Source: an uncultured Lysobacter sp. (GTDB taxonomy: Bacteria > Pseudomonadota > Gammaproteobacteria > Xanthomonadales > Xanthomonadaceae). From it: 30,072 nt of DNA. Under the pieces are notes generated by a model. That model made no database searches. It was not told the DNA's origin and saw only the letters and a list, made by a program, of their open reading frames with translations. The stretch is taken from assembly GCA_946480055.1 (NCBI GenBank), contig CAMLID010000037.1, forward strand, positions 1-30,072, in the 5' to 3' direction. A program made the translations under genes and the position numbers. Positions 15,920-22,901 of this stretch are shown piece after piece; within the stretch, counting starts at the first letter, position 1, and every line of letters begins with the position of its first letter.

Positions 15920-16504
15920 TCAGGCGGCCAGACGCAGCGGCGTCGGCGCCGGAATCGAAGCATGCGCACTGGCGAGCGCATCGCTGCGATGCTGCGGTGA
16001 ATACGCCACGCCCTCGGCGCGCACGAATTCCACCTCGGTGATGCCGAGGAAACCGAGCACCTGGCGCAGGTAGGGCTCCTGGAAGTCGCTGGGCGCGTTG
16101 GTGTGGATGCCGCCGCGGCCGCTGGCGACGATCACGCGCTTGCCCTGGGCCAGGCCTTCCGGGCCGGCCTCGGTGTAGCGGAAGGTCCGGCCGGCGACGG
16201 CGACGCGGTCGATCCAGGCCTTCAGGGTCGAGCTGATGCCGAAGTTGTACATGGGCGAGCCGATCACGATCACGTCGGCGTCCAGGAACTGCTGGATCGT
16301 TCGCTCGGCGTCGGCCGCCTCGGCCGGGTCCGCCTTGGCCAGCGAACGGCCGGTAAGATGCGGGATCGGCTCGGCGTCGAGGTCGCGGTACTCGACCGCA
16401 AGCCCCGGAACCGCGTCCTGCCAGCGCGCCACCACGGCCGCGCTAAGCTCACGGGTCACGGAATTGGCGCCCAGGGCGCTGGAATCGATGTGCAGGAGTT
16501 TCAT
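15920..16504 (-). CDS. azoR: FMN-dependent NADH-azoreductase
   Basis: 194-residue flavodoxin-fold oxidoreductase of the AzoR/AcpD family, which uses NADH and FMN for two-electron reduction of quinones and azo compounds and is thought to protect against electrophilic quinone stress. Family signatures: MKLLHIDSSALGANSVTREL at the N-terminus (phosphate-binding region), VIGSPMYNFGISSTLKAWID (FMN-contacting PMYNF loop) and VIVASGRGGIHT with the later FLGITEVEFVRAEG. The ATG at 16504 starts at the family N-terminus and has a GAGG about 9 bases upstream; an in-frame start 30 codons earlier would overlap the promoter region and is rejected. It is divergently arranged with a LysR gene, a layout in which the LysR protein usually controls the enzyme. 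Confidence 0.94.
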   Translation of the reverse strand: MKLLHIDSSALGANSVTRELSAAVVARWQDAVPGLAVEYRDLDAEPIPHLTGRSLAKADPAEAADAERTIQQFLDADVIVIGSPMYNFGISSTLKAWIDRVAVAGRTFRYTEAGPEGLAQGKRVIVASGRGGIHTNAPSDFQEPYLRQVLGFLGITEVEFVRAEGVAYSPQHRSDALASAHASIPAPTPLRLAA

Positions 16505-16560
16505 GGTGTGCCTCGGTGGGCAGGGAGCGGCAACGCCGCGTTGAGGCACACTGTAGGTTG

Positions 16561-16589
16561 TTGCAAAAATGGGATAAAGATAGTTTAAT
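16561..16589 (+). promoter_or_regulatory. Predicted sigma-70 promoter of the lysR gene
   Basis: TTGCAA (16561-16566) and TTTAAT (16584-16589) are separated by 17 bases, in an A/T-rich island within otherwise GC-rich DNA. A transcript would start near 16596, giving a short leader before the ATG at 16623. The same A/T-rich stretch must also hold the divergent azoR promoter. Confidence 0.55.
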
Positions 16590-16599
16590 ATCACTTACT

Positions 16600-16615
16600 G
16601 TTCTGAATTCGGAAC
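16600..16615. promoter_or_regulatory. Near-palindrome between azoR and lysR, candidate operator
   Basis: GTTCTGAATTCGGAAC is palindromic except for one base pair (GTTC-N-GAATTC-N-GAAC). It overlaps the predicted transcription start and leader of the lysR gene. Autorepression by the LysR protein would fit its place, but no known consensus is matched. Confidence 0.4.
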
Positions 16616-16622
16616 TACTGCC

Positions 16623-17624
16623 ATGCACGATCTCAACGACCTCTACTACTTCGCGATGGTCGTCGACCACGCCGGTTTCGCCGCCGCCGAGCGCGCGCTG
16701 GGCATCCCCAAGTCGCGTCTGAGCCGCCGCATCAGCCAGCTCGAAACCGACCTGGGCGTGCGTCTGCTGCAGCGTTCCACGCGCCGCTTCGCCGTGACCG
16801 ACGTCGGCAACAGCGTCTACCGCCACGCCCAGTCGATGCTGGCCGAGGCCCAGGCCGCACGCGAAGTGGTGGACCGCCTCAGCGCCGAACCGCGCGGCGT
16901 GATCCGCGTCAGCGTGCCGGTCGGCCTGGCGCAGCAGCAGTTGCCCAAGCTGCTGCCCGAATTCCTCGCCAAGTACCCGCAGGTGCGCGTGCAGCTGCAC
17001 GTCAGCAACCGCCGCGTCGACATCATCAACGAAGGCATCGACGTCGCCCTGCGCGTGCGCTCCAAGCTCGACGACGACGGCAGCCTGGTGATGCGCAGCT
17101 TCGGCCAGATCCAGGAACTGCTGGTCGCCAGCCCCAAGTACCTGACCCGCATGGGCCGGCCGCAGAACCCCGACGAGCTGTCCGACCACGTCACCCTCAG
17201 CATCAGTGAGGACGACGCCCGCCAGCGCTGGGAACTGCACGGCCCCGACGGCGAAGTGCGCCGGGTCGAACTCAAGCCGCGCGTGATGGGCTTCGATTTC
17301 CCGATGCTGATGGCGCTGGCCGAGCAGGGCGTGGGCATCACCCTGCTGCCGGAAACCGTCTGCGCCGAAGCCGTGCGCCGCGGCGAGCTGGAAGTGGTGC
17401 TGCCGCACTGGCGCCTGCCGCAGGGCATCTTCCACGCCGTGTTCGCCTCGCGCCGCGGCCTGCTGCCGGCGGTGCGCGTGTTCATCGACTTCCTGGCCGA
17501 GAAGGCCCCGTCGCTGGTCGAATCCGCACGCCTGCAATGCAGCGACATCAAGGGCGCCCCGTGTCCCGACGGCGTCGCCAAGAACGACGCCCACGCCCAG
17601 GCGCGCAGCAAGACCCCGGCGTGA
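16623..17624 (+). CDS. LysR family transcriptional regulator
   Basis: 333-residue LysR-type regulator. The winged helix-turn-helix occupies about residues 1-62 (HDLNDLYYFAMVVDHAGFAA, then IPKSRLSRRISQLETDLGVRLLQRSTRR). The effector domain from about 90 has VIRVSVPVGLAQQQLPKLLP, INEGIDVALRVRS and LAEQGVGITLLPE. Sequence style is that of the AaeR/DsvR-like subgroup that often sits beside quinone or aromatic-stress reductases. The C-terminal 30 residues (beyond about 300) are hydrophilic and probably disordered. It is divergent from azoR with a 118-base spacer holding its promoter and a near-palindrome, so it is the likely regulator of azoR. The inducer is not visible. Confidence 0.93.
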   Translation: MHDLNDLYYFAMVVDHAGFAAAERALGIPKSRLSRRISQLETDLGVRLLQRSTRRFAVTDVGNSVYRHAQSMLAEAQAAREVVDRLSAEPRGVIRVSVPVGLAQQQLPKLLPEFLAKYPQVRVQLHVSNRRVDIINEGIDVALRVRSKLDDDGSLVMRSFGQIQELLVASPKYLTRMGRPQNPDELSDHVTLSISEDDARQRWELHGPDGEVRRVELKPRVMGFDFPMLMALAEQGVGITLLPETVCAEAVRRGELEVVLPHWRLPQGIFHAVFASRRGLLPAVRVFIDFLAEKAPSLVESARLQCSDIKGAPCPDGVAKNDAHAQARSKTPA

Positions 17625-17670
17625 GAGAATCCCGCCGCGCCGGCCCAGCCCGGCGCCGCGACCCCGCTAC

Positions 17671-17760
17671 GGAGAGATGGCCGAGTGGTTTAAGGCAGCG
17701 GTCTTGAAAACCGCCGAAGGGTTAAACCTTCCGTGGGTTCGAATCCCACTCTCTCCGCCA
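17671..17760 (+). tRNA. tRNA-Ser (anticodon UGA)
   Basis: Ninety bases including an encoded CCA. The 7-bp acceptor stem is GGAGAGA with TCTCTCC and the discriminator base is G. The D-arm is GGCCGAGTGGTTTAAGGC. The anticodon stem-loop GCGGT-CTTGAAA-ACCGC gives anticodon TGA. A long variable arm (GAAGGGTTAAACCTTC region) marks a class II tRNA-Ser, and the T-arm is GTGGGTTCGAATCCCAC. It reads UCA/UCG-type Ser codons. Confidence 0.97.
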
Positions 17761-17889
17761 TCGGCGGCCTCCGATCGAGCGTAGCGTACGCGTCGCCGAT
17801 CGCCGTCCCCCGCGGTTCCGCGCCAGCCCCTGTATCCCGGGCTTGTCGATGCCTATCCTCAGTGCCGATGCGGCCGACTACGCCGAACC

Positions 17890-19119
17890 TCAATTCCGGA
17901 CACGCGAAATCGTGCCGATCATGTCCGCCGGTACCGCGAAGCCGTCGTCCATCCGCATCCGCGGGCTGTGGCCGGCGGCAAAATCGAAGCGGAAATCGCG
18001 GGTCATCAGTGCGCAGTACAGCAGCAACTGGGCATGACCGACCGAAGCGCCGACGCATGAGCGGGGAGCGAAGCCGAAAGGGACGTAGGCGTTCGCTGCG
18101 GTCTGCCGGCGCGAGGGCAGCCAGCGGTCCGGGTCGAAGGTTTCCGGATCTTCCCAGTATTCGTCCGAATGATGCTGAATGTACGAACTGAGTTCGTAAG
18201 TCTGGCCTTTCTTGACCAAGACGCCATCGACATCGATATCGCGCGATGCGACGCGGCGGGTGACGAACGGGGTGGTCCACAGTCGCATCGCTTCTTTGAT
18301 GAAGCGCATCGTGCAGGGAAGTTTCCGCACCGGCAGCCGATACAATTCATCCGCTTCCAGCGCAGTGGTTTCTTCGCGGATGCGTGCGTACCAATCCGGG
18401 TATTTCGAAAAGGCGTAGAGAAGACAGGCGGCCATCATGCCCGGGACGCCTGAAATAGCGATCAACTGCACCGTCACGAGATACGTCACCCGATCCGTGC
18501 CGATCCTGTCGTTGAGCGTGAGCAGGGACTGGGCATAATCCTCATGGATGTCGCCGCTGCGTACGCGGCGTTTGAGCTCGCGGGTGATGACGCGGCTGGA
18601 TGCGCGCAGTACCCAGAAATCGGAAATATGCTGGCGGAACGAAATACGCTGGGTTTGCTGCACGCGGAACCGCAGTTCCTGCTCGGCGATGAGCGCGCGC
18701 GCGCCGTCGGAATCGACATTGTCGATCACCATCGGAATCAGCGTGCGCGACATCATCTGCCACACGATTTTCGTCAGGTCTTCGCTGCGCCCTGCGTGCA
18801 TGTCCAGATCCGCGCACATGCGTGCGTAAAGCGATTCCATGTGCGAGGGCGCCGAGAGTTTGGAGCTTTGCTCGGCGATCAGCGAGCGCACTTCGCGCCA
18901 CGCGACCGGCTCGGCGGATCTGCGTATCCTCAGCAGATCGACCAGGGAATCGGCGACTTTGAGATCTTGAGCATTCTCTTTGTCGACCTTCAGTGCGAGA
19001 ACCGGGTCGAATATCCCGATCACGCCATCCTCAAGTTTCACGACGGGGCCATCGCGCCGCGCCCGTTCGAGCAGACGTGCTGCGGGATTGAACTCGATGG
19101 TTTCAGCGTCGACGGCCAA
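17890..19119 (-). CDS. Cytochrome P450, atypical, paired with a short peptide gene (putative RiPP cross-linking enzyme)
   Basis: 409-residue soluble P450 from the TTG at 19119, which has AAGGAGG eight bases upstream. A GTG two codons earlier is too close to that site, and a GTG at 19230 would overlap the upstream peptide gene in another frame. Heme ligand Cys355 lies in FGFAPRSCVG (the second family Gly is Ala). The ExxR pair is Glu276/Arg279 in KEAMR, and the PERF-like block is ETFDPDRW. The I-helix reads AISGVPGMMA (about 222-230) where most monooxygenases have AGxE/DTT, so the O2-activating acid-alcohol pair is missing. That suggests radical coupling, peroxygenation or isomerisation rather than ordinary hydroxylation. 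Hand-counted rows show about 48-67% G+C, lower than the flanks. The upstream Trp-rich peptide makes a RiPP macrocyclase the leading hypothesis. Confidence 0.85.
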   Translation of the reverse strand: MAVDAETIEFNPAARLLERARRDGPVVKLEDGVIGIFDPVLALKVDKENAQDLKVADSLVDLLRIRRSAEPVAWREVRSLIAEQSSKLSAPSHMESLYARMCADLDMHAGRSEDLTKIVWQMMSRTLIPMVIDNVDSDGARALIAEQELRFRVQQTQRISFRQHISDFWVLRASSRVITRELKRRVRSGDIHEDYAQSLLTLNDRIGTDRVTYLVTVQLIAISGVPGMMAACLLYAFSKYPDWYARIREETTALEADELYRLPVRKLPCTMRFIKEAMRLWTTPFVTRRVASRDIDVDGVLVKKGQTYELSSYIQHHSDEYWEDPETFDPDRWLPSRRQTAANAYVPFGFAPRSCVGASVGHAQLLLYCALMTRDFRFDFAAGHSPRMRMDDGFAVPADMIGTISRVRN

Positions 19120-19139
19120 GTGCACTTCCTCCTTGTGCG

Positions 19140-19168
19140 AGAAGGTGGCCGACGAGCGGCCACCTTCT
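19140..19168 (-). terminator. Hairpin between the peptide gene and the P450
   Basis: The 11-base arms 19141-19151 and 19157-19167 pair perfectly (GAAGGTGGCCG with CGGCCACCTTC), extended by one A-T pair, around a 5-base loop. On the minus strand it starts 28 bases after the peptide stop and ends a few bases before the P450 ribosome-binding site. It could act as a partial terminator or RNA stabiliser giving more precursor peptide than enzyme; its nearness to the Shine-Dalgarno sequence could also affect P450 translation. Confidence 0.7.
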
Positions 19169-19196
19169 TTAAAGGCAATACTGCTTGGTTCTCGGC

Positions 19197-19295
19197 TCAG
19201 AACTCGACCCAGTAAGGCCACGTTCTCCACAGGCTGCTTTTTTCGTTCGGATGGATGTTCAAGGCAACTCGAGCAGCGCGCATCAGTCGGGCCAT
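19197..19295 (-). CDS. Putative RiPP precursor peptide, Trp-rich C-terminus (32 aa)
   Basis: A 32-residue peptide on the minus strand, immediately upstream of the P450. Residues 1-22 would be a leader (MARLMRAARVALNIHPNEKS, then SL). Residues 23-32, WRTWPYWVEF, would be the core or core plus follower. Trp23, Trp26 and Trp29 are spaced by three, making two overlapping WxxW motifs, with Tyr28 between. The ATG at 19295 has AAGGAG with a 7-base gap; an ATG two codons earlier is one base from that site and unlikely. A good promoter lies upstream (19349-19378). Known P450-modified RiPPs (biarylitides, cittilins, atropopeptides such as tryptorubin, cihunamides) use short precursors with aromatic residues linked by a neighbouring P450. 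No protease or exporter is seen here. Function is inferred from context and composition. Confidence 0.68.
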   Translation of the reverse strand: MARLMRAARVALNIHPNEKSSLWRTWPYWVEF

Positions 19296-19348
19296 GGTCA
19301 TGCTCCTTGGTTTTGAATTGAAAAAAGTTACAGCGGTGACGCGGAACT

Positions 19349-19378
19349 TTGATATCACGCGATTATTTGCAGTGTCAA
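19349..19378 (-). promoter_or_regulatory. Promoter of the peptide-P450 operon
   Basis: On the minus strand a perfect -35 TTGACA (19378-19373) is followed after 18 bases by TATCAA (19354-19349). TG one base before the latter makes an extended -10 (TGATATCAA). The predicted start of transcription is near 19342, giving a leader of about 47 bases before the peptide ATG. The surrounding 100 bases are unusually A/T-rich for this genome. Confidence 0.65.
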
Positions 19379-19882
19379 GTTTATGTTTATCCGGTCGCCA
19401 TGGCGGCTATTTTCGCGATTATCATGCTAACGCCATGAATATTTCGAAGCGAAACGGGCGTAATAAAATTCTGCAATAGAACGGATGCAATGAAACGGCG
19501 ATTGGTGGGGTTCGCCATCTCGTCCGTCCTTATTGTCGTAGGCGAACGTAAGCAGCCCGTGCAAATGCGGAATGGCCTCCGACAAAGACGCAGCAAGCAT
19601 TTTCCTTGGCGCCTATTGCCACGACGCGAACGGGGCTGCGTCGTAGGCGCGATGCAGCGCTGCATGAAGACCGCGGATACCGCTCGCCGCGATCCCCGGT
19701 GTCCAAGAGTTCGTAACTGCAGCGCCTGTCCGCCGGTGTTCCGATGCGGGAAACGAGTATTTCTCGTTGAGACTTCAAGTTCGGTTTGAAGCTCAGAGGT
19801 ATCGTCGTGAGTGGGGTGCGTGGTCGCGGCTTGCGCCGCTCCTACCCCAAGGCGGGCTACTGCTGCGAAGACGCAAACGCGG
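19379..19882. other. Intergenic region upstream of the peptide-P450 pair, no supported gene
   Basis: The first half is A/T-rich compared with the rest of the window, consistent with acquired DNA. The plus-strand frame from 19490 to 19789 starts with a hydrophobic stretch (VGFAISSVLIVV), but the remainder is Arg/Cys-rich and matches nothing I recognise, and no ribosome-binding site is convincing. A single REP-like unit lies at 19822-19850. This may be the left-over flank of a small island. Confidence 0.5.
19822..19850. repeat. Single REP-like unit
   Basis: Reverse-complement copy of the unit TTGGGGTAGGAGCGGCGCAA, continuing to GCCGCGACC. It differs from the pair at 15719-15799 by compensated changes inside the small palindrome (GGCGC..GCC instead of GACGT..GTC). 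Confidence 0.85.
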
Positions 19883-20125
19883 CTACTTACGGATATCGAA
19901 ACCCGGGTTGTCGTTGACCGACCCGTCCGGTTCCAGCACGGCGTAACGACCGTCGGCGTGGAACACCACCGGTATCGGGTCGCGGAACATCGGGCGGCGC
20001 ACGAAGCGCAGGTGCCAGCGGAAGTGCTCCAGCGTCGCCAGGGCGGCGAGCTGTTCGTGGGTGAGACCGGCGCGCAGTTCGGCGTCGGATTCGGTGTTGG
20101 GCTGACGGCGTTCCTGATTCGTCAT
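19883..20125 (-). CDS. Small conserved hypothetical protein (80 aa)
   Basis: 80 residues with no signal peptide or membrane segment. After a polar N-terminus (NQERRQPNTESDAELRAGLT) comes a compact region: LEHFRWHLRFVRRPMFRDPI, PVVFHADGRYAVLEPDGSVN and DNPGFDIRK. I recall similar short proteins with the pattern F-W-x-L-x-FVRRP...VP/IPVVF...LE-DG-x-N-NPG in Xanthomonadaceae and Pseudomonas, where they are annotated as hypothetical. The coherent pattern and the clean start at 20125 favour a real gene. It points toward the peptide-P450 promoter, but its higher G+C and the REP unit between them argue against membership in that cluster. Function is unknown. Confidence 0.75.
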   Translation of the reverse strand: MTNQERRQPNTESDAELRAGLTHEQLAALATLEHFRWHLRFVRRPMFRDPIPVVFHADGRYAVLEPDGSVNDNPGFDIRK

Positions 20126-20351
20126 GTCGTACGTGCTTCCGATTCTTGGTGCCTGAGGCTAGTGCTCAGCATCGTCCACAGGCAGAGGATAGAACGTGAA
20201 AGCTCCGGCGGGGTAATCGGCGATGGCGGCTGCAAGACGAGTGCCGGGACTCGACCAGCATCCGTCGGATTCCATGTAAAAAATGTGATTCATATCGTTA
20301 ATTGAATGCCGAAAATGGCCTCAATGTCGGCGCGGGAAGCCGCCGCCGCGC

Positions 20352-21719
20352 TCAGAGCTGGAACGCGACCGCGCGCACCGCGCCTTCGAGCAGGTCCATG
20401 CCGATGCCGGCGGGGCCGGGTTCGTGGCGCTGGGCTTCGCCGCGGCGGGCCTCGATCCAGGCCGCGAGCCAGTCGATCTCGGCGCGGCCGTAGAACAGCA
20501 CCGAGGCCTCGTGGTTGAGGAACAGGCTGCGCAGGTCGAGGTTGATCGAGCCGCACATGGCCAGGTCGTCGTCGAACACCACGGCCTTGGCGTGGAGCAT
20601 GTGCGGGTGCAGCCAGAAGCGCGCGCCGGCGGCGGCGAGTTCGCGCATCGAGCGGCGGCGGGCGAGGTCGGCGAGGCGGTGGTTGGAGCGCGCTGGCAGG
20701 ACGATGTCGACTTCGATGCCGCGCAACGCGGCCAGTTTGAGCGCGAGCTGCAGGCCGTCGTCGGGTACGAAATAGGGCGTGATCGCGAGCAGGCGGCGGC
20801 GCACGCGGAAGCCGCCGGCGATCAGCAGGGCCTGGGCGCTGTCTTCGGGCAGTTCCGGGCCGCTGGGCAGGAATTGCGCGGTCGCGGCGGGGCCGGGCGG
20901 TTCGGCGGGCGCGGGCAGGGCCGGCGGCGGTTGCGGCTGGTGCAGCGCCTTGCGCCAGTCGCGTTCGAAACGGTCGGCGGCGTCGGCGGCGACCGGGCCT
21001 TCGACGGTGAACGACAGGTCCAGCCAGGCCGGTTGTCCGGGGCGGTCATGGAAGTATTCGACGGCGAGATTGCGGCCGCCGCTCCACAGGCGCCGGCCGT
21101 CGGCGATCGCGAGTTTGCGGTGGTCGCGCAGATTGCGCGGCGCGCCGTCGGGACGTTCGAACAAGCCGCGGAAGAACGCGACCTGGGCGCCGCTGTCGCG
21201 CAGCGCACGCAATGCGGAGCGGTCGGCGCGCAGCGAGCCGACGCCGTCCAGCAGCAGCCGCACCCGCACGCCGCGTTGTTGCGCTTGCGCCATCGCCTGC
21301 AGCACGCGCGCGCCGACGGCATCGCGGCCGAGGATGAAGCTGCAGATGTCCAGGTTGCGTTGCGCGCTTTCGATCAGAGCGAGCACGGCGGCGAGCGCGG
21401 CCGTGCCGTCGGCGTCGAAGCGGGTCGTGGCGCGGGCCGGCGCGGGCAGACCGAACGACACCAGCAGTTCCGCGGCCCAGTGCGATTGCGAGGGCAGGTG
21501 CGCCCGTATGTGGATGCGTTCGCGGGTGAGCTTGCGGCGCCCGAACGCGAGATACAGCGGCAGCGCCAGATAGGGCAGCAGGACCAGCGCGATCACCCAG
21601 GCGATCGCCGCCGCGGGTGCGCGTCGCTCCTGCGCGACGCGCGTGGTCAGGACGTAGATCAGCACCGCCAATGCGGCGGCGGCCAGGTGCGCGAAGGTGC
21701 CCGTCAGCGAGTGGAACAT
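20352..21719 (-). CDS. Phospholipase D-type cardiolipin synthase-like protein
   Basis: 455-residue membrane protein of the bacterial cardiolipin synthase group, which joins two phosphatidylglycerols into cardiolipin plus glycerol. The N-terminus has two hydrophobic helices (LAAAALAVLIYVLTT and AIAWVIALVLLPYLALPLYL, the PLDc_N region). Two HKD motifs are complete: His200/Lys202 in RDHRKLAIADG and His376/Lys378 in LHAKAVVFDD. Each is followed by the expected GGRN or CGSINLD box. The ATG at 21719 gives a normal family length. The open frame extends upstream through the next gene, but that stretch has no PLD homology. Gene order after the PEP mutase-family gene (95-base gap, same strand) allows co-transcription. 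It resembles ClsA/ClsC paralogues; the exact substrate pair is uncertain. Confidence 0.93.
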   Translation of the reverse strand: MFHSLTGTFAHLAAAALAVLIYVLTTRVAQERRAPAAAIAWVIALVLLPYLALPLYLAFGRRKLTRERIHIRAHLPSQSHWAAELLVSFGLPAPARATTRFDADGTAALAAVLALIESAQRNLDICSFILGRDAVGARVLQAMAQAQQRGVRVRLLLDGVGSLRADRSALRALRDSGAQVAFFRGLFERPDGAPRNLRDHRKLAIADGRRLWSGGRNLAVEYFHDRPGQPAWLDLSFTVEGPVAADAADRFERDWRKALHQPQPPPALPAPAEPPGPAATAQFLPSGPELPEDSAQALLIAGGFRVRRRLLAITPYFVPDDGLQLALKLAALRGIEVDIVLPARSNHRLADLARRRSMRELAAAGARFWLHPHMLHAKAVVFDDDLAMCGSINLDLRSLFLNHEASVLFYGRAEIDWLAAWIEARRGEAQRHEPGPAGIGMDLLEGAVRAVAFQL

Positions 21720-21814
21720 GCGTCTGCCTCGGCGCAGGCGCCGCGCCGGCGTGGGCCGGCGCGTGCGCGTTGCGGGCAATGTACACCGGCGCGGCGGGAG
21801 CGCCGCGCGTGGTC

Positions 21815-22618
21815 TCAGCGCTCGCCGAACAGGGCGTTGATCTTGCCGTAGGGCATCGCACCCGCGGACAGCGGAGTGGAATCGCCGTCGCGGAAGAAGC
21901 CGGCGGCGAGTTCGGCGGTGCGGCCGAACATGGTTTCGGCCAGGTCGGAGCCGGCGCTGAGGCGGCGCACGCCCAGGGTCTGCAGTTCCGCGGCGGCGGG
22001 CAGGCCGACGCGGGCGAGCAGGTTCAAGGGCAGCGGGGTGCCGGCGACGACTTCGCCGATCTGGCCGCGGTCCTTGAGCCCGGGCACGAACAGGCCGTCG
22101 GCGCCGGCATCGCGGTAGCGGCGCGCGCGCTCCAGGGTCATGGCCACGCGCTCGCCTTCGGGCGCGAGTCCGCGCAGGTAGACGTCGGTGCGCGCGTTGA
22201 CGAACACCTCGACGCCGGCCTGGGCGCAGGCGCGCTTGATCTGTTCGATCTTGGCGCACAGGGCGTCGGGTTCGCCGGCGCCGTCCTCGATGTTGATGCC
22301 GACCGCGCCGAGCGCGCCCAGGCGCGCTACGGCGGCGCCGACCGCGACCGGATCGTCGGAATAGCCGCCCTCGGCGTCCACGCTCAGCGGCACGCGGATC
22401 GCGCGGGCAATGCTGGCGACGGTCGCATACAGGCGTTCGACCGGCAGTTGGTCGCCGTCGGCATAGCCCTGCGCCCAAGCCACGCCGGCGCTGGTGGTGG
22501 CGACCGCGCGTGCGCCCAGGCTTTCGATCAGGCGCGCGCTGCCCGCGTCCCAGGCGTTGGCGAGCAGGAGCAGGCCGTCCTGGTGCAGTCGGCGGAAGGT
22601 CTCGGCGTGGTCGGTCAT
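21815..22618 (-). CDS. Isocitrate lyase / PEP mutase superfamily enzyme
   Basis: 267-residue (beta/alpha)8 enzyme of the ICL/PEPM superfamily, whose members make or break C-C or P-C bonds next to a carboxylate using Mg2+. Visible family features: FRRLHQDGLLLLANAWDAGS at the N-terminus, ATTSAGVAWAQGY, the Mg-binding SVDAEGGYSDDP, GINIEDGAGEP, FVNARTDVYLRG and a C-terminal LSAGSDLAETMFGRT. The KRCGH or KKCGH catalytic loop of methylisocitrate and isocitrate lyases is absent, as in the large uncharacterised subgroup often found in proteobacteria; oxaloacetate-decarboxylase-like or carboxyphosphonoenolpyruvate-like reactions are possible. The ATG at 22618 has GGAG six bases upstream. Longer in-frame starts add a non-homologous Arg-rich leader. 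The substrate is not known. Confidence 0.9.
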   Translation of the reverse strand: MTDHAETFRRLHQDGLLLLANAWDAGSARLIESLGARAVATTSAGVAWAQGYADGDQLPVERLYATVASIARAIRVPLSVDAEGGYSDDPVAVGAAVARLGALGAVGINIEDGAGEPDALCAKIEQIKRACAQAGVEVFVNARTDVYLRGLAPEGERVAMTLERARRYRDAGADGLFVPGLKDRGQIGEVVAGTPLPLNLLARVGLPAAAELQTLGVRRLSAGSDLAETMFGRTAELAAGFFRDGDSTPLSAGAMPYGKINALFGER

Positions 22619-22862
22619 GGGGTGCTCCGGGAAAGGATGTGCGGAAAGAGGGCAATGCTGACAGGTCGCTGCGCTGCCGACTCGCCGGATTCGGACAGGG
22701 CCGTGGCGAGGCTTGCGCGGCGTGATCGCTGTCGCGATACGCGCCGCATGTCGGGACTCGGTCGCGCCGAAGGCCGTGCAGCTTCGAGAGGAACGATAGC
22801 CCGTGTCGCAATCGCCGCGTGTGCGCGCATCGCTATTCCGCGAGCTTGCCGTGCCGGCGGTT

Positions 22863-22893
22863 CGCGCTCGCGGCGGGCATCGCCGCGAGCGCG
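22863..22893 (-). terminator. GC-rich hairpin after the M28 peptidase gene
   Basis: Perfect 13-bp stem (22863-22875 with 22881-22893) and 5-base loop, placed 9 bases beyond the peptidase stop codon. There is no T-run on the minus strand, so it may protect the 3' end of the mRNA or act with Rho. The 283-base gap up to the next gene holds nothing else I can support. Confidence 0.5.
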
Positions 22894-22901
22894 TGGGGCG
22901 C

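Noticed and set aside
17671..17760. tRNA-Ser as a proven island attachment site
   Set aside because: No integrase gene and no second copy of the tRNA 3' end was found, so only adjacency can be stated.
19120..19230. Longer P450 start at the GTG at 19230
   Set aside because: That extension is the peptide gene and hairpin read in another frame; the TTG at 19119 has an ideal AAGGAGG and gives normal P450 length.
19490..19789. Plus-strand frame starting MKRRLVGFAISSVLIVVG
   Set aside because: The start looks like a signal peptide, but the rest is Arg/Cys-rich without pattern, there is no convincing Shine-Dalgarno sequence, and I know no similar protein. I keep it as unannotated.
20352..22811. 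A single minus-strand frame that could suggest a fused 819-residue protein
   Set aside because: Only the part from 21719 onward has PLD features. The upstream part is a frame-shifted Arg/Pro-rich reading of the PEP mutase-family gene.
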